Part shown: positions 45,247 to 53,963 of the stretch, piece by piece
Numbering within the stretch: position 1 is the stretch's first letter
Layout of the letters: the number at the start of each line of letters is the position of its first letter
Assembly: GCF_008364825.1 (NCBI RefSeq)
Contig: NZ_VTTO01000009.1
Location: 124,001 to 188,000 of the forward strand
Length of the DNA: 64,000 nucleotides
Source: Azospirillum sp. B21
GTDB lineage: Bacteria > Pseudomonadota > Alphaproteobacteria > Azospirillales > Azospirillaceae
Direction: 5' to 3'
Translations under genes and position numbers: made by a program
Notes under the pieces: model-generated
Databases searched by the model: none
Told to the model about the DNA's origin: nothing
The model's input: only the letters and a program-made list of their open reading frames with translations

Positions 45247-45353
45247 TTGCCCCCTCCCTAACCCTCCCCCACCTTCGGTGGGAGAGGGGACTGCCGCCGC
45301 CCGGCAACTGACTCCCTCTCCCTCGAAGAGGGGGAGGGTTGGGGAGGGGGCAA
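45247..45353. repeat. Composite palindromic intergenic repeat
   Basis: Outer arms of 24 bp, beginning ttgccccctccc (45247-45270) and ending ggggagggggcaa (45330-45353), enclose two inner hairpins, one with a ttcg loop (cccaccttcggtggg). Structures of this kind are dispersed in many alphaproteobacterial genomes, REP/BIME-like. It lies between the binding-protein and permease genes and may set their relative expression by stabilising or ending the upstream mRNA. Confidence 0.7.
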
Positions 45354-45378
45354 GAGTCCGCACCGAAACGACCCCTCC

Positions 45379-47211
45379 ATGTCCTTCCTCCTCGTCCAGG
45401 CCCTCAGCGGGCTCGCGACCGCGGCGACGCTGTTCCTGGTGTCGTCGGGGCTGACCATCGTGTTCGGCGTGACGCGGATCGTGAATTTCGCGCACGGCTC
45501 CTTCTACATGGTCGGCGCCTATGCCGGCTGGTCGCTGATCGAGCGGTTCGGCGGTACGCCCGCCGGTTTCTGGGGCTCGGTCGCCGCCGCCGCGCTGATG
45601 ATGGGCGTTCTCGGCGCCGCGATGGAAATCGGGCTGCTGCGTCGGCTCTACCGCTCGCCGGAGCTGTTCCAGCTGCTGGGCACCTTCGGCGTCGTGCTGG
45701 TGGTGCAGGATTTGACCGCCTGGGCCTGGGGACCGGAGGATCTGCTGGGCCGCCGCGCTCCCGGATTGAAGGGCTCGGTCGACATCCTGGACCAGCCCTT
45801 CCCGCTCTACGATCTCGTGCTGATCGGTCTCGGGCCTCTGGTGCTGGGGCTGCTGTGGCTGCTGTTCAACCGCACCCGCTGGGGCACGCTGGTGCGCGCG
45901 GCGACGCAGGATCGCGAGATGACAAGCGCGCTCGGCGTCGATCCGGCGCGGCTGTTCACCGGGGTGCTGTTCCTGGGCTGCGCCCTGGCCGGGCTGGGTG
46001 GCGCCCTGCAGGTCCCGCGCGAGGCGGTGACCCTGCATATGGACATGGCCATCGTGGTGGAGGCATTCGTCGTCGTCGTGGTCGGCGGCATGGGCAGCCT
46101 GACCGGCGCCTTCCTCGCCTCCCTGCTGATCGGGCAATTGCAGGCCTTCGGCATCCTGGTCTTCCCGCAGATCACGCTGGTGATCGTCTTCCTGTTCATG
46201 GCGGTGGTGCTGGTGCTGCGCCCGCATGGCCTGCTCGGCCGGGCGGATGAGGCGCCGCCGACCGCACCCGCCGCGGTGACCGTGCCGCTGTCGGCCGGTC
46301 CCCATGCCGGAGCTTGGGCACTGGCCCTGCTGGCGGTTCTGGCCGCCGCACCGCTGGTCGCCGGTGACTACGCGCTGATCCTGCTGACCGAAGTGGTGAT
46401 CCTCGCCCTGTTCGCCGCCAGCCTGCATCTGCTGATCGGGCTGGGCGGGCTGGTGTCCTTCGGCCATGCGGCGTGGTTCGGGCTGGGCGCCTATGGATCG
46501 GCCCTGCTGGTCAAGCATTTGGGCGCGCCGATGCCGTTGGCGCTGGCCGGTGCGCCGCTGCTGGCCGGGCTGGGGGCTCTGGTGGCGGGCTGGTTCTGCG
46601 TGCGGCGGTCGGGGCTCTATTTCGCCATGCTGACGCTGGCCTTCGCCCAGATCGTCTGGTCGATCGCGTTCCAATGGTATGCGGTGACCGGCGGCGACAA
46701 CGGCATCCTCGGCGTCTGGCCGTCGGCTTGGGCGGCGGGCAAGGCCGCCTATTACTGGCTGACGCTGGGCTTGAGCGGCGGGGCGCTGTGGCTACTGCGC
46801 CGGGCGGCCTTCGCCCCCTTCGGCTATGCGTTGCGGGCCGGCCGCGACTCGGGACTTCGCGCCGAGTCGGTGGGCATCGACGTGCGCCGCTTCCAATGGA
46901 TGGCCTTCGTGCTGGCCGGCACCGCGGCGGGACTGGCCGGTGGGCTCTACGCCTTCGCCAAGGGCAGCGTCTTTCCCACCCTGCTGGCGGTGCCGCAGTC
47001 GGTCGATGCGCTGGTGATGGTGCTGATGGGCGGCATCCAGACCGTCGCCGGACCGCTGGCCGGTGCGGTGGCCTTCCACCTGCTTGAGGCCAAGGTGATG
47101 AGCATGACCGACTGGTGGCGGCTGGCGTTGGGCCTGATCATCGTCGCGCTGGTGCTTGTCTTCCCCAAGGGGATCGTCGGCTTCCTGTCCGGCTTCAGGA
47201 GGCGGAGATGA
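45379..47211 (+). CDS. Fused branched-chain amino-acid ABC transporter permease (LivH-LivM)
   Basis: The 610-residue protein joins two permeases that are usually separate. Residues 1-285 are LivH-like (LTIVFGVTRIVNFAHGSFYM, LRAATQDREMTSALGVDPAR-type EAA region, VVVVVGGMGSLTGAFLASLL). Residues 310-610 are LivM-like (LHLLIGLGGLVSFGHAAWFG, ALRAGRDSGLRAESVGIDVR, ALVMVLMGGIQTVAGPLAGA). It forms the whole transmembrane part of the importer as one chain. Its stop overlaps the start of the ATPase gene. Confidence 0.92.
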   Translation: MSFLLVQALSGLATAATLFLVSSGLTIVFGVTRIVNFAHGSFYMVGAYAGWSLIERFGGTPAGFWGSVAAAALMMGVLGAAMEIGLLRRLYRSPELFQLLGTFGVVLVVQDLTAWAWGPEDLLGRRAPGLKGSVDILDQPFPLYDLVLIGLGPLVLGLLWLLFNRTRWGTLVRAATQDREMTSALGVDPARLFTGVLFLGCALAGLGGALQVPREAVTLHMDMAIVVEAFVVVVVGGMGSLTGAFLASLLIGQLQAFGILVFPQITLVIVFLFMAVVLVLRPHGLLGRADEAPPTAPAAVTVPLSAGPHAGAWALALLAVLAAAPLVAGDYALILLTEVVILALFAASLHLLIGLGGLVSFGHAAWFGLGAYGSALLVKHLGAPMPLALAGAPLLAGLGALVAGWFCVRRSGLYFAMLTLAFAQIVWSIAFQWYAVTGGDNGILGVWPSAWAAGKAAYYWLTLGLSGGALWLLRRAAFAPFGYALRAGRDSGLRAESVGIDVRRFQWMAFVLAGTAAGLAGGLYAFAKGSVFPTLLAVPQSVDALVMVLMGGIQTVAGPLAGAVAFHLLEAKVMSMTDWWRLALGLIIVALVLVFPKGIVGFLSGFRRRR

Positions 47212-47951
47212 GCGAGCTGGTGGTGCGTGACCTGCAGCGCTCCTTCGGCGGGGTGCAGGCGGTGGGCGGCGTGTCCTTCACCCTGCGCTCCGGCAACCTG
47301 CTGGCACTGATCGGCCCCAACGGTGCCGGCAAGAGCACCTGCTTCAACCTGCTGAACGGCCAGCTGCGCCCCGACTCGGGCTCGGTCAAGCTGGACGGGA
47401 TGGAACTGGTCGGGCTGCCGCCGCGGCGCATCTGGGCGCTGGGGGTCGGGCGGACCTTCCAGATCACCGCGACCTTCGCCTCGATGACGGTGGCGGAGAA
47501 TGTGCAGATGGTGCTGCTGTCGCGCGCCCGCCGGCTGTTCGGCCTGTGGCGCCCGGCCGCCGCCCAGTTCCGCGAACCGGCGCTGGCCCTGCTGGAGCGG
47601 GTCGGCATGGGTTCCCAAGCCGACCGACCCTGCGGCGTGCTGGCCTATGGCGACGTGAAGCGGGTCGAACTGGCGATGGCGCTGGCCAGCGAGCCCACCG
47701 TCCTGCTGATGGACGAGCCGACCGCCGGCATGGCGCCTGCCGAACGGCTCGCCCTGATGGCGCTGACGGCGGAATTGGTGCGCGAGCGCGGCCTCGCCGT
47801 GCTGTTCACCGAACATGACATGGACGCCGTCTTCGGCCACGCCACCCGCGTTCTGGTGCTCGACCGTGGCCGGCTGATCGCCGAAGGCTCGCCGGATCAG
47901 GTGCGCGCGAACCCTCGCGTGCAATCCGTCTATCTGGGAGGCGAGGCATGA
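47208..47951 (+). CDS. Branched-chain amino-acid ABC transporter ATPase, LivG type
   Basis: The 247-residue product has Walker A GPNGAGKST, a signature region CGVLAYGDVKRVELAMALAS (LSYGDxKR form usual in LivG), Walker B LLMDEPTAGMAP and the H-loop FTEHDMDAVFGHATRVLVLD. The GRTFQITATFASMTVAENVQ segment is LivG-typical. The start at 47208 overlaps the permease stop (ATGA) and has GGAGG upstream. Confidence 0.92.
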   Translation: MSELVVRDLQRSFGGVQAVGGVSFTLRSGNLLALIGPNGAGKSTCFNLLNGQLRPDSGSVKLDGMELVGLPPRRIWALGVGRTFQITATFASMTVAENVQMVLLSRARRLFGLWRPAAAQFREPALALLERVGMGSQADRPCGVLAYGDVKRVELAMALASEPTVLLMDEPTAGMAPAERLALMALTAELVRERGLAVLFTEHDMDAVFGHATRVLVLDRGRLIAEGSPDQVRANPRVQSVYLGGEA

Positions 47952-48661
47952 GCGAACCCCTGCTGACGGTGGACGGCCTGCAGGCCTGGTACGGCCGCGC
48001 CCATATCCTCGACGGCATCGCGCTGACGGTCGGCCGTGGCGAGGTGGTGGCGCTGATGGGCCGCAACGGCGCCGGCAAAACCACCACGCTGAAGGCGATC
48101 ATGGGGCTGGTGGAGCGCCGCGCCGCAAGCCTGCGCTTCGACGGACGCGACCTGTCCGCCCTGCCCGCCCACCGCATCGCCCGGCTCGGCGTCGGCTATG
48201 TGCCGGAGGACCGCCGCATCTTTGCCGACCTGACGGTGGAGGAAAACCTGGAGGTCGGCCGCCAGCCGCCCCGCCCCGGCGCTCCCACCTGGACGCCGGA
48301 GAAGCTGTTCGCCCTGTTCCCCAACCTCGCGGAGATGCGCGGCCGCCGCGGCACCCGGATGAGTGGCGGCGAGCAGCAGATGCTGACGCTCGCCCGCACG
48401 CTGATGGGCAACCCGTCGCTGCTTCTGCTCGACGAACCGTCGGAAGGGCTGGCGCCGCTGATCGTGAAGCAGATGGCCGACGCGGTGCGGCGCCTGAAGG
48501 CGGAGGGGCTGTCGGTGTTGCTGTCCGAACAAAGCCTGTCCTTCGCCTCCGCCGTTGCCGACCGCGCCTGCGTCATAGAAACTGGCCGCCTGCGCTGGAC
48601 CGGCACGATGGCGGAGTTGCTGAAGGACGACGGGGTGAGGGCGGCGTATCTGGCCGTGTGA
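47948..48661 (+). CDS. Branched-chain amino-acid ABC transporter ATPase, LivF type
   Basis: The 237-residue product has GRNGAGKTTTLKAIMGLV, the LivF-typical YVPEDRRIFADLTVEENLEV, the signature MSGGEQQMLTLARTLMGNPS and Walker B LLLLDEPSEGLAPLI. With LivG it powers the fused permease. It overlaps livG by 4 bp and ends 20 bp before the convergent binding-protein gene. Confidence 0.92.
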   Translation: MSEPLLTVDGLQAWYGRAHILDGIALTVGRGEVVALMGRNGAGKTTTLKAIMGLVERRAASLRFDGRDLSALPAHRIARLGVGYVPEDRRIFADLTVEENLEVGRQPPRPGAPTWTPEKLFALFPNLAEMRGRRGTRMSGGEQQMLTLARTLMGNPSLLLLDEPSEGLAPLIVKQMADAVRRLKAEGLSVLLSEQSLSFASAVADRACVIETGRLRWTGTMAELLKDDGVRAAYLAV

Positions 48662-48680
48662 CCGCCCCCTCCCCCGCTCC

Positions 48681-49718
48681 TTACTGCCCGGCGACGCTGA
48701 GATCCATCACCGACTTCGGGTCCAGCGCCTTGTCGACCTGCCCTTCCGACTGCCAGAACTTCACCTGGTTGACGATGTCGTCCACCAGCAGGCGGGCCTG
48801 CGGGTCGACATAGGGCAGGCCGGCAGCGACGATTTCCGGCTTCTGCTTGGTGGCGTCGGCGATAATGGTCAGCAGCTCGTCATAGCCGGGACCCTTCACC
48901 AGATTGCCCGAGGCGTCCTTGCCGTTGAAGGCGGCGTGGTATTCGACCAGCGCCGTCTTGTAGGCGCGGACGAACTTCTCCACCAGCGGGCGGCGGTCCT
49001 TCATCGTCTTCGGCGCGGTGAAGAGGGCTCCCAGCTGCCAGGGCGTCTCGTCGCCGACCCAGCCCAGGATTTTGCCGGCACCGTCGGCCACCAGCTGCCG
49101 CGACACGGTGGACGGCGCGATGACGGCGTCGACCTGCCCACCCTTGAAGGCCGCGACCATCTTCGGCACGTCCTGCAGCGGCACCATGGTCACGTCCTTG
49201 ACCGTGAAGCCGTGCTTCTGCGCCAGCAGCCCGATCATGTAGTGGAAAGTCGAGCCGACGGTGGTGATGGCGACCCGCTTGCCCTTCAGGTCGGCCGGCG
49301 CCTTCAGCCCGGCGTCATAGGCGGCGTTCGTCGCCACATAGGCGCTGAGCGGGAAGCCCGGCTCGTCGCGGCTCTGCGCGGCGATGATGGTGACCGCCCC
49401 CTTGGAGGCGAGGTTGTAGAAGCCGGCGGTCAGGCCGGTCACGCCGAAATCGGCATCGCCCGAGGTCACCGCGACCGGCACCTGCTGGGCCGAGGTGAAC
49501 ATCTTCAGCTCGACGTCCAACCCTTCCTTCTCGAAATAGCCCTTGGCCTTGGCGATGAAGATCGGCCCGGAGGAGGACAGCGCCAGCACGCCGACCGTCG
49601 CCTTCTCCAGCGGCTGCGCCAGCGCGGCGGACATCATGGTACCGGCGGCGAAAGCCGCGCCGGCAGTGGCGATCACGGCGCGCCGGGTGAGGCGGGCCAC
49701 GGTCTTGGCGGCGGTCAT
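48681..49718 (-). CDS. NitT/TauT-type ABC transporter substrate-binding protein
   Basis: The 345-residue product has a twin-arginine-like signal (LTRRAVIATAGAAFAAGTMM, cut near ALA-Q) and the NMT1/THI5-like fold: FIAKAKGYFEKEGLDVELKM, TSGDADFGVTGLTAGFYNLA, KGKRVAITTVGSTFHYMIGL. Relatives bind nitrate, sulfonates, taurine or thiamine precursors; the ligand cannot be told. It is the last gene of a three-gene operon read leftwards (ATPase, permease, binding protein). Confidence 0.87.
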   Translation of the reverse strand: MTAAKTVARLTRRAVIATAGAAFAAGTMMSAALAQPLEKATVGVLALSSSGPIFIAKAKGYFEKEGLDVELKMFTSAQQVPVAVTSGDADFGVTGLTAGFYNLASKGAVTIIAAQSRDEPGFPLSAYVATNAAYDAGLKAPADLKGKRVAITTVGSTFHYMIGLLAQKHGFTVKDVTMVPLQDVPKMVAAFKGGQVDAVIAPSTVSRQLVADGAGKILGWVGDETPWQLGALFTAPKTMKDRRPLVEKFVRAYKTALVEYHAAFNGKDASGNLVKGPGYDELLTIIADATKQKPEIVAAGLPYVDPQARLLVDDIVNQVKFWQSEGQVDKALDPKSVMDLSVAGQ

Positions 49719-49767
49719 GGACGCAAATCCTCCCGATGGATGGTTCAGGTTTCTTGGAATGAGACGG

Positions 49768-50595
49768 TCAGCGCCAGTTCAGCAGGCGCCGTTCGAGCTG
49801 CGACAGCACGGTGCCGATGGCGAGCCCCAGCAGCGACAGCACCAGCACGCCGGCCAGCAGCGTGTCGGTCTGCATCAGGTTGCCGGCCATCAGGACGAAG
49901 GCGCCGATGCCGTATTCCGCGCCGATCATCTCCGCCGCCACCACCAGGATCAACGCGATGGAGGCGGTGATGCGGAAGCCGGCCAGGATGCCAGGGAGGG
50001 CGCCCGGCAGGACGATGGAGCGCAGGATCGACCGCCAGGGTAGGCCGAAGCTCTGCGCCATGCGGATCAGGTTGCGCGGCACCTGGTCGATGGCGCTGTA
50101 GGTGGCGATGACGGTGGGGAAGAAGACGCCGAAGCCGATGGTGGCGAATTTCGACGGCTCGCCGATGCCGAACCACAGGATGAACAGCGGCAGAAGTGCA
50201 ATTTTCGGGATCGGGAAGAAGGCCGACACCAGCGGCACGCCGACCGCGCGGGCAGTGGAGAAGATGCCCATGGCGAAGCCCACCAGCATGCCGCCTGCCG
50301 TGCCCAGCACCCAACCGACGGCGATGCGCGCCAGCGACGCCTTCAGGTTCAGCCACAACGATCCGTCCGAAACCATGCCGGCCAACGCCAGTCCGACCGC
50401 ACTCGGCGGCGGCAGGAACAGCGGGCTGGCGAGGCCGAGACGGCTCGCCCCCTCCCAAACCGCGATCAGCACGGCGAAGGCCGCCAGCGCCGCCCAGGGA
50501 TGGCGTTTCACAGTGAAGCCGCCGCCGCGGAAGCGGACGGGCTGGCCCAATGCAGGCGTGGTCGGAACGGCAGTCGGGTTCAGGCTGTCAGGCAC
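49768..50595 (-). CDS. NitT/TauT-type ABC transporter permease
   Basis: The 275-residue product has six predicted transmembrane helices and the EAA loop RNLIRMAQSFGLPWRSILRS followed by IVLPGALPGILAGFRITASI, typical of the SsuC/TauC group. A basic N-terminal stretch precedes the first helix. Its start overlaps the ATPase gene by 8 bp and the binding protein follows after 49 bp. Confidence 0.88.
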   Translation of the reverse strand: MPDSLNPTAVPTTPALGQPVRFRGGGFTVKRHPWAALAAFAVLIAVWEGASRLGLASPLFLPPPSAVGLALAGMVSDGSLWLNLKASLARIAVGWVLGTAGGMLVGFAMGIFSTARAVGVPLVSAFFPIPKIALLPLFILWFGIGEPSKFATIGFGVFFPTVIATYSAIDQVPRNLIRMAQSFGLPWRSILRSIVLPGALPGILAGFRITASIALILVVAAEMIGAEYGIGAFVLMAGNLMQTDTLLAGVLVLSLLGLAIGTVLSQLERRLLNWR

Positions 50596-51361
50596 GGGCG
50601 ATCTCCCGGTCGGCCATCTGGGCTTCGGCCTTCATCAGGTGCCACAGGCGGTCGCGCACTTCGGCCAGATGGGCCTGGGCCGACGGCTCCTGCCGGCGCT
50701 CCCGCGGCTCGTCGATGGTGACCAGTTCGCGGATGCGGCCGGGGCGGCGGCTCAGCACGCAGACACGGTCGGCCAGCCGCAACGCCTCGTCCAGATTGTG
50801 GGTGACGTAGAGGGCGGTGGTCTTCTCCCGCCGCCACAGATCCAGGAAATCGTCCATCAGCAGCTCGCGCGTCTGGGCGTCCAGCGCCGACAGCGGCTCG
50901 TCCAGCAGAAGCATGGCCGGGCGCACAGCCAGCGCGCGGGCGATGCCGACCCGCTGACGCATGCCGCCGGACAGCTGCTTGGGCAAAGCCTTACGGAACT
51001 CCGACAGCCCCATGCGCCGCAGGCCGTCGTCGATGCGCTCGCGCCGCTCGGCGGTGGAGAGCGGGTGATGCTCCAGCACCAGGGCAATGTTGTCTTCCAC
51101 ATTGCGCCAGGGCAGCAGGGCGAAATCCTGGAAGATGAAGGTGATGGGGTTCAGGCAACCGTCCGGCACCTCCCCCTCCACCCGGATGCTGCCGGAGGTC
51201 GGGGCGACGATGCCGCCGGCAATGCCGAGCAGCGTCGACTTTCCGCAGCCGCTGGGGCCGATCACGGCCAGGATTTCACCTTCCGCCAGAGTCAGGTCGA
51301 TGCCGTCCAGGACGGTCAGATCGTCATAGCGGTGGGTCAGATCGGAAACGAGAAGCCTCAT
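50588..51361 (-). CDS. NitT/TauT-type ABC transporter ATPase
   Basis: The 257-residue product has Walker A GPSGCGKSTLL, Q-loop FIFQDFALLPWRNVEDNIAL, signature LSGGMRQRVGIARALAVRPA, Walker B LLLDEPLSALDAQTRELLMD and H-loop YVTHNLDEALRLADRV. It is the first gene of the operon that continues with the permease and binding protein. No promoter consensus was identified upstream. Confidence 0.9.
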   Translation of the reverse strand: MRLLVSDLTHRYDDLTVLDGIDLTLAEGEILAVIGPSGCGKSTLLGIAGGIVAPTSGSIRVEGEVPDGCLNPITFIFQDFALLPWRNVEDNIALVLEHHPLSTAERRERIDDGLRRMGLSEFRKALPKQLSGGMRQRVGIARALAVRPAMLLLDEPLSALDAQTRELLMDDFLDLWRREKTTALYVTHNLDEALRLADRVCVLSRRPGRIRELVTIDEPRERRQEPSAQAHLAEVRDRLWHLMKAEAQMADREIARA

Positions 51362-51537
51362 CGCGCCCTTTTATGCCTGCACCATTGTCGGTGGGGTCCG
51401 ACTGTTCGTTGGGCCTGCCACTATAGCGCGGCGTTCCGGCGGCGGAGAGGAGAAAGGCACCCCGCATCCCAGCCATACGGCAGTATGGCAGTGGCCGGAA
51501 GCCGTCAAGGCGCTGTCGGCTTCGCGACAGTGAGTCG

Positions 51538-51870
51538 TCAGGCGATGCCGCTGACCGGGCCGCTGCCGGCTGGCAGGTCGAGTACCCGCAACGCCGCGGC
51601 ACAGCGGCCGACCGCGGCCTCCGCCAGCGCATGGCGCTCGCCGAGCCCCGCCTCGTCCACCTCGTCGGGTGTCATCGCCTGCAACAGGACGCGCAAGGTG
51701 CGGACATAGGTGCGCAGGAGAGTGGCCTCTTCCGCATGGTCACCCAGCAGGCCGGCTTGGCCCGCCTTGCGCAAAGCCGCCAGTTCGCCGTCCAGCGACA
51801 CCGCGGCCATTTCGATGGCCAGAAGCGCCCGCGTCAGGCGGACATGCTTGAGAACGACGATGTCGGCCAT
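51538..51870 (-). CDS. Hypothetical protein, 110 residues
   Basis: Not recognised. All-helical looking, with a repeated heptad-like pattern (LTRALLAIEMAAVSLDGELA, ATLLRTYVRTLRVLLQAMTP). ATG 51870 is preferred to GTG 51876 because GGGAGG lies just upstream. It follows the second permease cassette by 72 bp on the same strand and may be co-transcribed with it. Confidence 0.5.
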   Translation of the reverse strand: MADIVVLKHVRLTRALLAIEMAAVSLDGELAALRKAGQAGLLGDHAEEATLLRTYVRTLRVLLQAMTPDEVDEAGLGERHALAEAAVGRCAAALRVLDLPAGSGPVSGIA

Positions 51871-51942
51871 GCCCACCTCCCCTGCCAGCCGGAATGGCGG
51901 AAAGAAAGCAATGGCCGTGCCAGCGGGGTTGCGCAGGGCCGG

Positions 51943-53103
51943 TCAGCGCCGCCGCATCGACGGATGCCAGGCCGTCGTCGCCCGTTCCAGCAACGCCAAG
52001 CCGCCATACAGGCCGGAACCGGTCAGCGCCGCCACGGCGATGGTGGCCCAGACGATGTCGAGGTTCATCCGTGCCACCTCGGTGGAGATGCGGAAACCCA
52101 TGCCGACCACCGGCGTGCCGAAGAACTCCGCCACGATGGCGCCGATCAGGGCCAGGGTGGAGTTGATCTTCAAGCCGTTGAACAGGAAGGGAAGCGCGTT
52201 CGGCAGACGCAGCTTGACCAGCGTCCGGCCATAGCCGGCGCCGTAGGAGCGCATCAGGTCGAGCTGGATGCGTTCCGAGTTGCCAAGGCCCGCCAGCGTG
52301 TTGATCATCATCGGGAAGAAGGTCATGACGACGATCACCGCCGCCTTCGACTGCCAGTCGAACCCGAACCACATGACCATGATCGGCGCGATACCGACCA
52401 CCGGAATGGCACTGGCGAGATTGCCGAGCGGCAGAAGCCCGCGGGCAAGAAAGGGCAGGCGGTCGGCAAGGATTGCCACCAGGAACCCCGCGCCGCAGCC
52501 CATGACATAGCCGCGCAAAACGGAAGTCAGCACGGTCTGACGGAAATCGTCCCACAGCACCGGCGCATGGGCGGCCAGCGCCGAGGCGATGCGGCTTGGC
52601 GGCGGCAACAGGATGGCCGGCACCTGGAAGCCGCGGACAAGAACCTCCCACCCCACCAGCAGGCCAAGCCCGAACAGGCCGGGGACGACGACCGAGCGGG
52701 TCCAGCCCGGCACCCCGGCCAGCACCCCCATCACCCGCCACAGCAGCAGTGTCGCCGCGACCAGGAACAGCCACAGCCCCCAGCCGGCCGACAAGTCCAC
52801 CCCTTCGTTCAGCAGATGCAGCGGCAGCAACCAAGCCAACGCCACGCCACCCAATTCCACCCAGGCGCCCCAGACCCGTTTCGGCGCGGACCGGCCGGCG
52901 ACGACCGCCAGCACCACCCCGATCAGGAACAGCGGCGCCAACGTCCCGCCCATCATCCCGCCGAACCAGCCGACAGGGGCACCGCCCAGCGCGCCCACCG
53001 GCAGGGCGAGTGCGGCCAGTGTCAATACGGCTATGGCGACCAGCCCCCAATCGGCAACCGTGCGCAGGCTGGTGCGGTAGGGATCCGCGGAGAGAGTGCT
53101 CAT
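51943..53103 (-). CDS. ABC transporter permease with N-terminal membrane extension
   Basis: The 386-residue product has a standard NitT/TauT-type permease core in residues about 150-386 (EAA loop RIQLDLMRSYGAGYGRTLVK followed by LRLPNALPFLFNGLKINSTL). In front of it lie about 140 residues with four to five extra hydrophobic helices, such as WGLVAIAVLTLAALALPVGA and GVALAWLLPLHLL. It overlaps the preceding permease gene by 4 bp, so the two likely form a heterodimer. Confidence 0.85.
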   Translation of the reverse strand: MSTLSADPYRTSLRTVADWGLVAIAVLTLAALALPVGALGGAPVGWFGGMMGGTLAPLFLIGVVLAVVAGRSAPKRVWGAWVELGGVALAWLLPLHLLNEGVDLSAGWGLWLFLVAATLLLWRVMGVLAGVPGWTRSVVVPGLFGLGLLVGWEVLVRGFQVPAILLPPPSRIASALAAHAPVLWDDFRQTVLTSVLRGYVMGCGAGFLVAILADRLPFLARGLLPLGNLASAIPVVGIAPIMVMWFGFDWQSKAAVIVVMTFFPMMINTLAGLGNSERIQLDLMRSYGAGYGRTLVKLRLPNALPFLFNGLKINSTLALIGAIVAEFFGTPVVGMGFRISTEVARMNLDIVWATIAVAALTGSGLYGGLALLERATTAWHPSMRRR

Positions 53104-53963
53104 CGCACCCCCGCCCGGCCCAGCAGGACCAGCTCAAGCCCGCGCACCACGGCGATCAGCGCCACCGACAGCAGCGAGGCCATGATCAGCGCCGCCCAGA
53201 TCTGCACGGTCTGGCCGTAGTAGGACCCCGACAGCAGCCGCGCTCCCAGCCCGGCCTGCCCGCCGGTCGGCAGCTCGCCCACTATGGCGCCGACCACGCT
53301 GATGGCGACCGACACCTTGAGGCTGGCGAACAGGAACGGCATGGAAGCCGGAAGCCGCAGCGACCAGAAGGCGCGCATTCCGCTGGCCGAATAGGTCCGC
53401 ATGAGGTCGAGCCACAGCGGATCGGCCGACCGCAGCCCCTTCACCATGCCGACCGTGATCGGGAAGAAGCAGAGATACATGCAGATGACCGCCTTCGGCA
53501 GCAGCCCGGTCAGCCCGATGTTGCCGAGGATGACGACGATCATCGGCGCGATGGCCAGGATCGGGATGGTCTGCGATGCGATCACCCAGGGCAGCAGGCT
53601 GGCCTCCAGCGTCCGGGTATAGACGATGCCGGCGGCCAGCAGGATGCCCAGCGCCAACCCCATCGCCAGCCCGGTCAGCGCCGCTTCCGCCGTCACCCAG
53701 GTGTGGAACAGCAGATTGCGCGGGCTGGTCGGCGCGTAGCCGGTCAGGGAGTTCCACAGCTCCGCCACCACCTGATCGGGGGTGGGCAGGATCGGCCGCT
53801 TCATCGCATAGGCCTGGGCCAGCACGTCTGCGAATTCGGCAGGCTTGCCAGCGCGGGTCAGCGTCTCTGCCGCCTGCGGCCAGTTCAGCCACGCTGCCCC
53901 GACGTACCAAGCCGCCAGCAACAGCAGCGTCATCACCGTCACGGGAAGCGCACGCTTAATCAT
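53100..53963 (-). CDS. ABC transporter permease, NitT/TauT-like
   Basis: The 287-residue product has an N-terminal signal-anchor helix, a periplasmic loop (residues 25-75) and a permease core with LWLDLMRTYSASGMRAFWSL and LRLPASMPFLFASLKVSVAI. It pairs with the permease encoded next. Overlaps of 4 and 8 bp with its neighbours indicate one operon: ATPase, permease, permease. Confidence 0.86.
   Translation of the reverse strand: MIKRALPVTVMTLLLLAAWYVGAAWLNWPQAAETLTRAGKPAEFADVLAQAYAMKRPILPTPDQVVAELWNSLTGYAPTSPRNLLFHTWVTAEAALTGLAMGLALGILLAAGIVYTRTLEASLLPWVIASQTIPILAIAPMIVVILGNIGLTGLLPKAVICMYLCFFPITVGMVKGLRSADPLWLDLMRTYSASGMRAFWSLRLPASMPFLFASLKVSVAISVVGAIVGELPTGGQAGLGARLLSGSYYGQTVQIWAALIMASLLSVALIAVVRGLELVLLGRAGVR

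Noticed and set aside
45166..46674. A 502-codon minus-strand frame opposite the fused permease
   Set aside because: Gln/His/Arg-rich antisense product crossing the palindromic repeat; a frame artefact.
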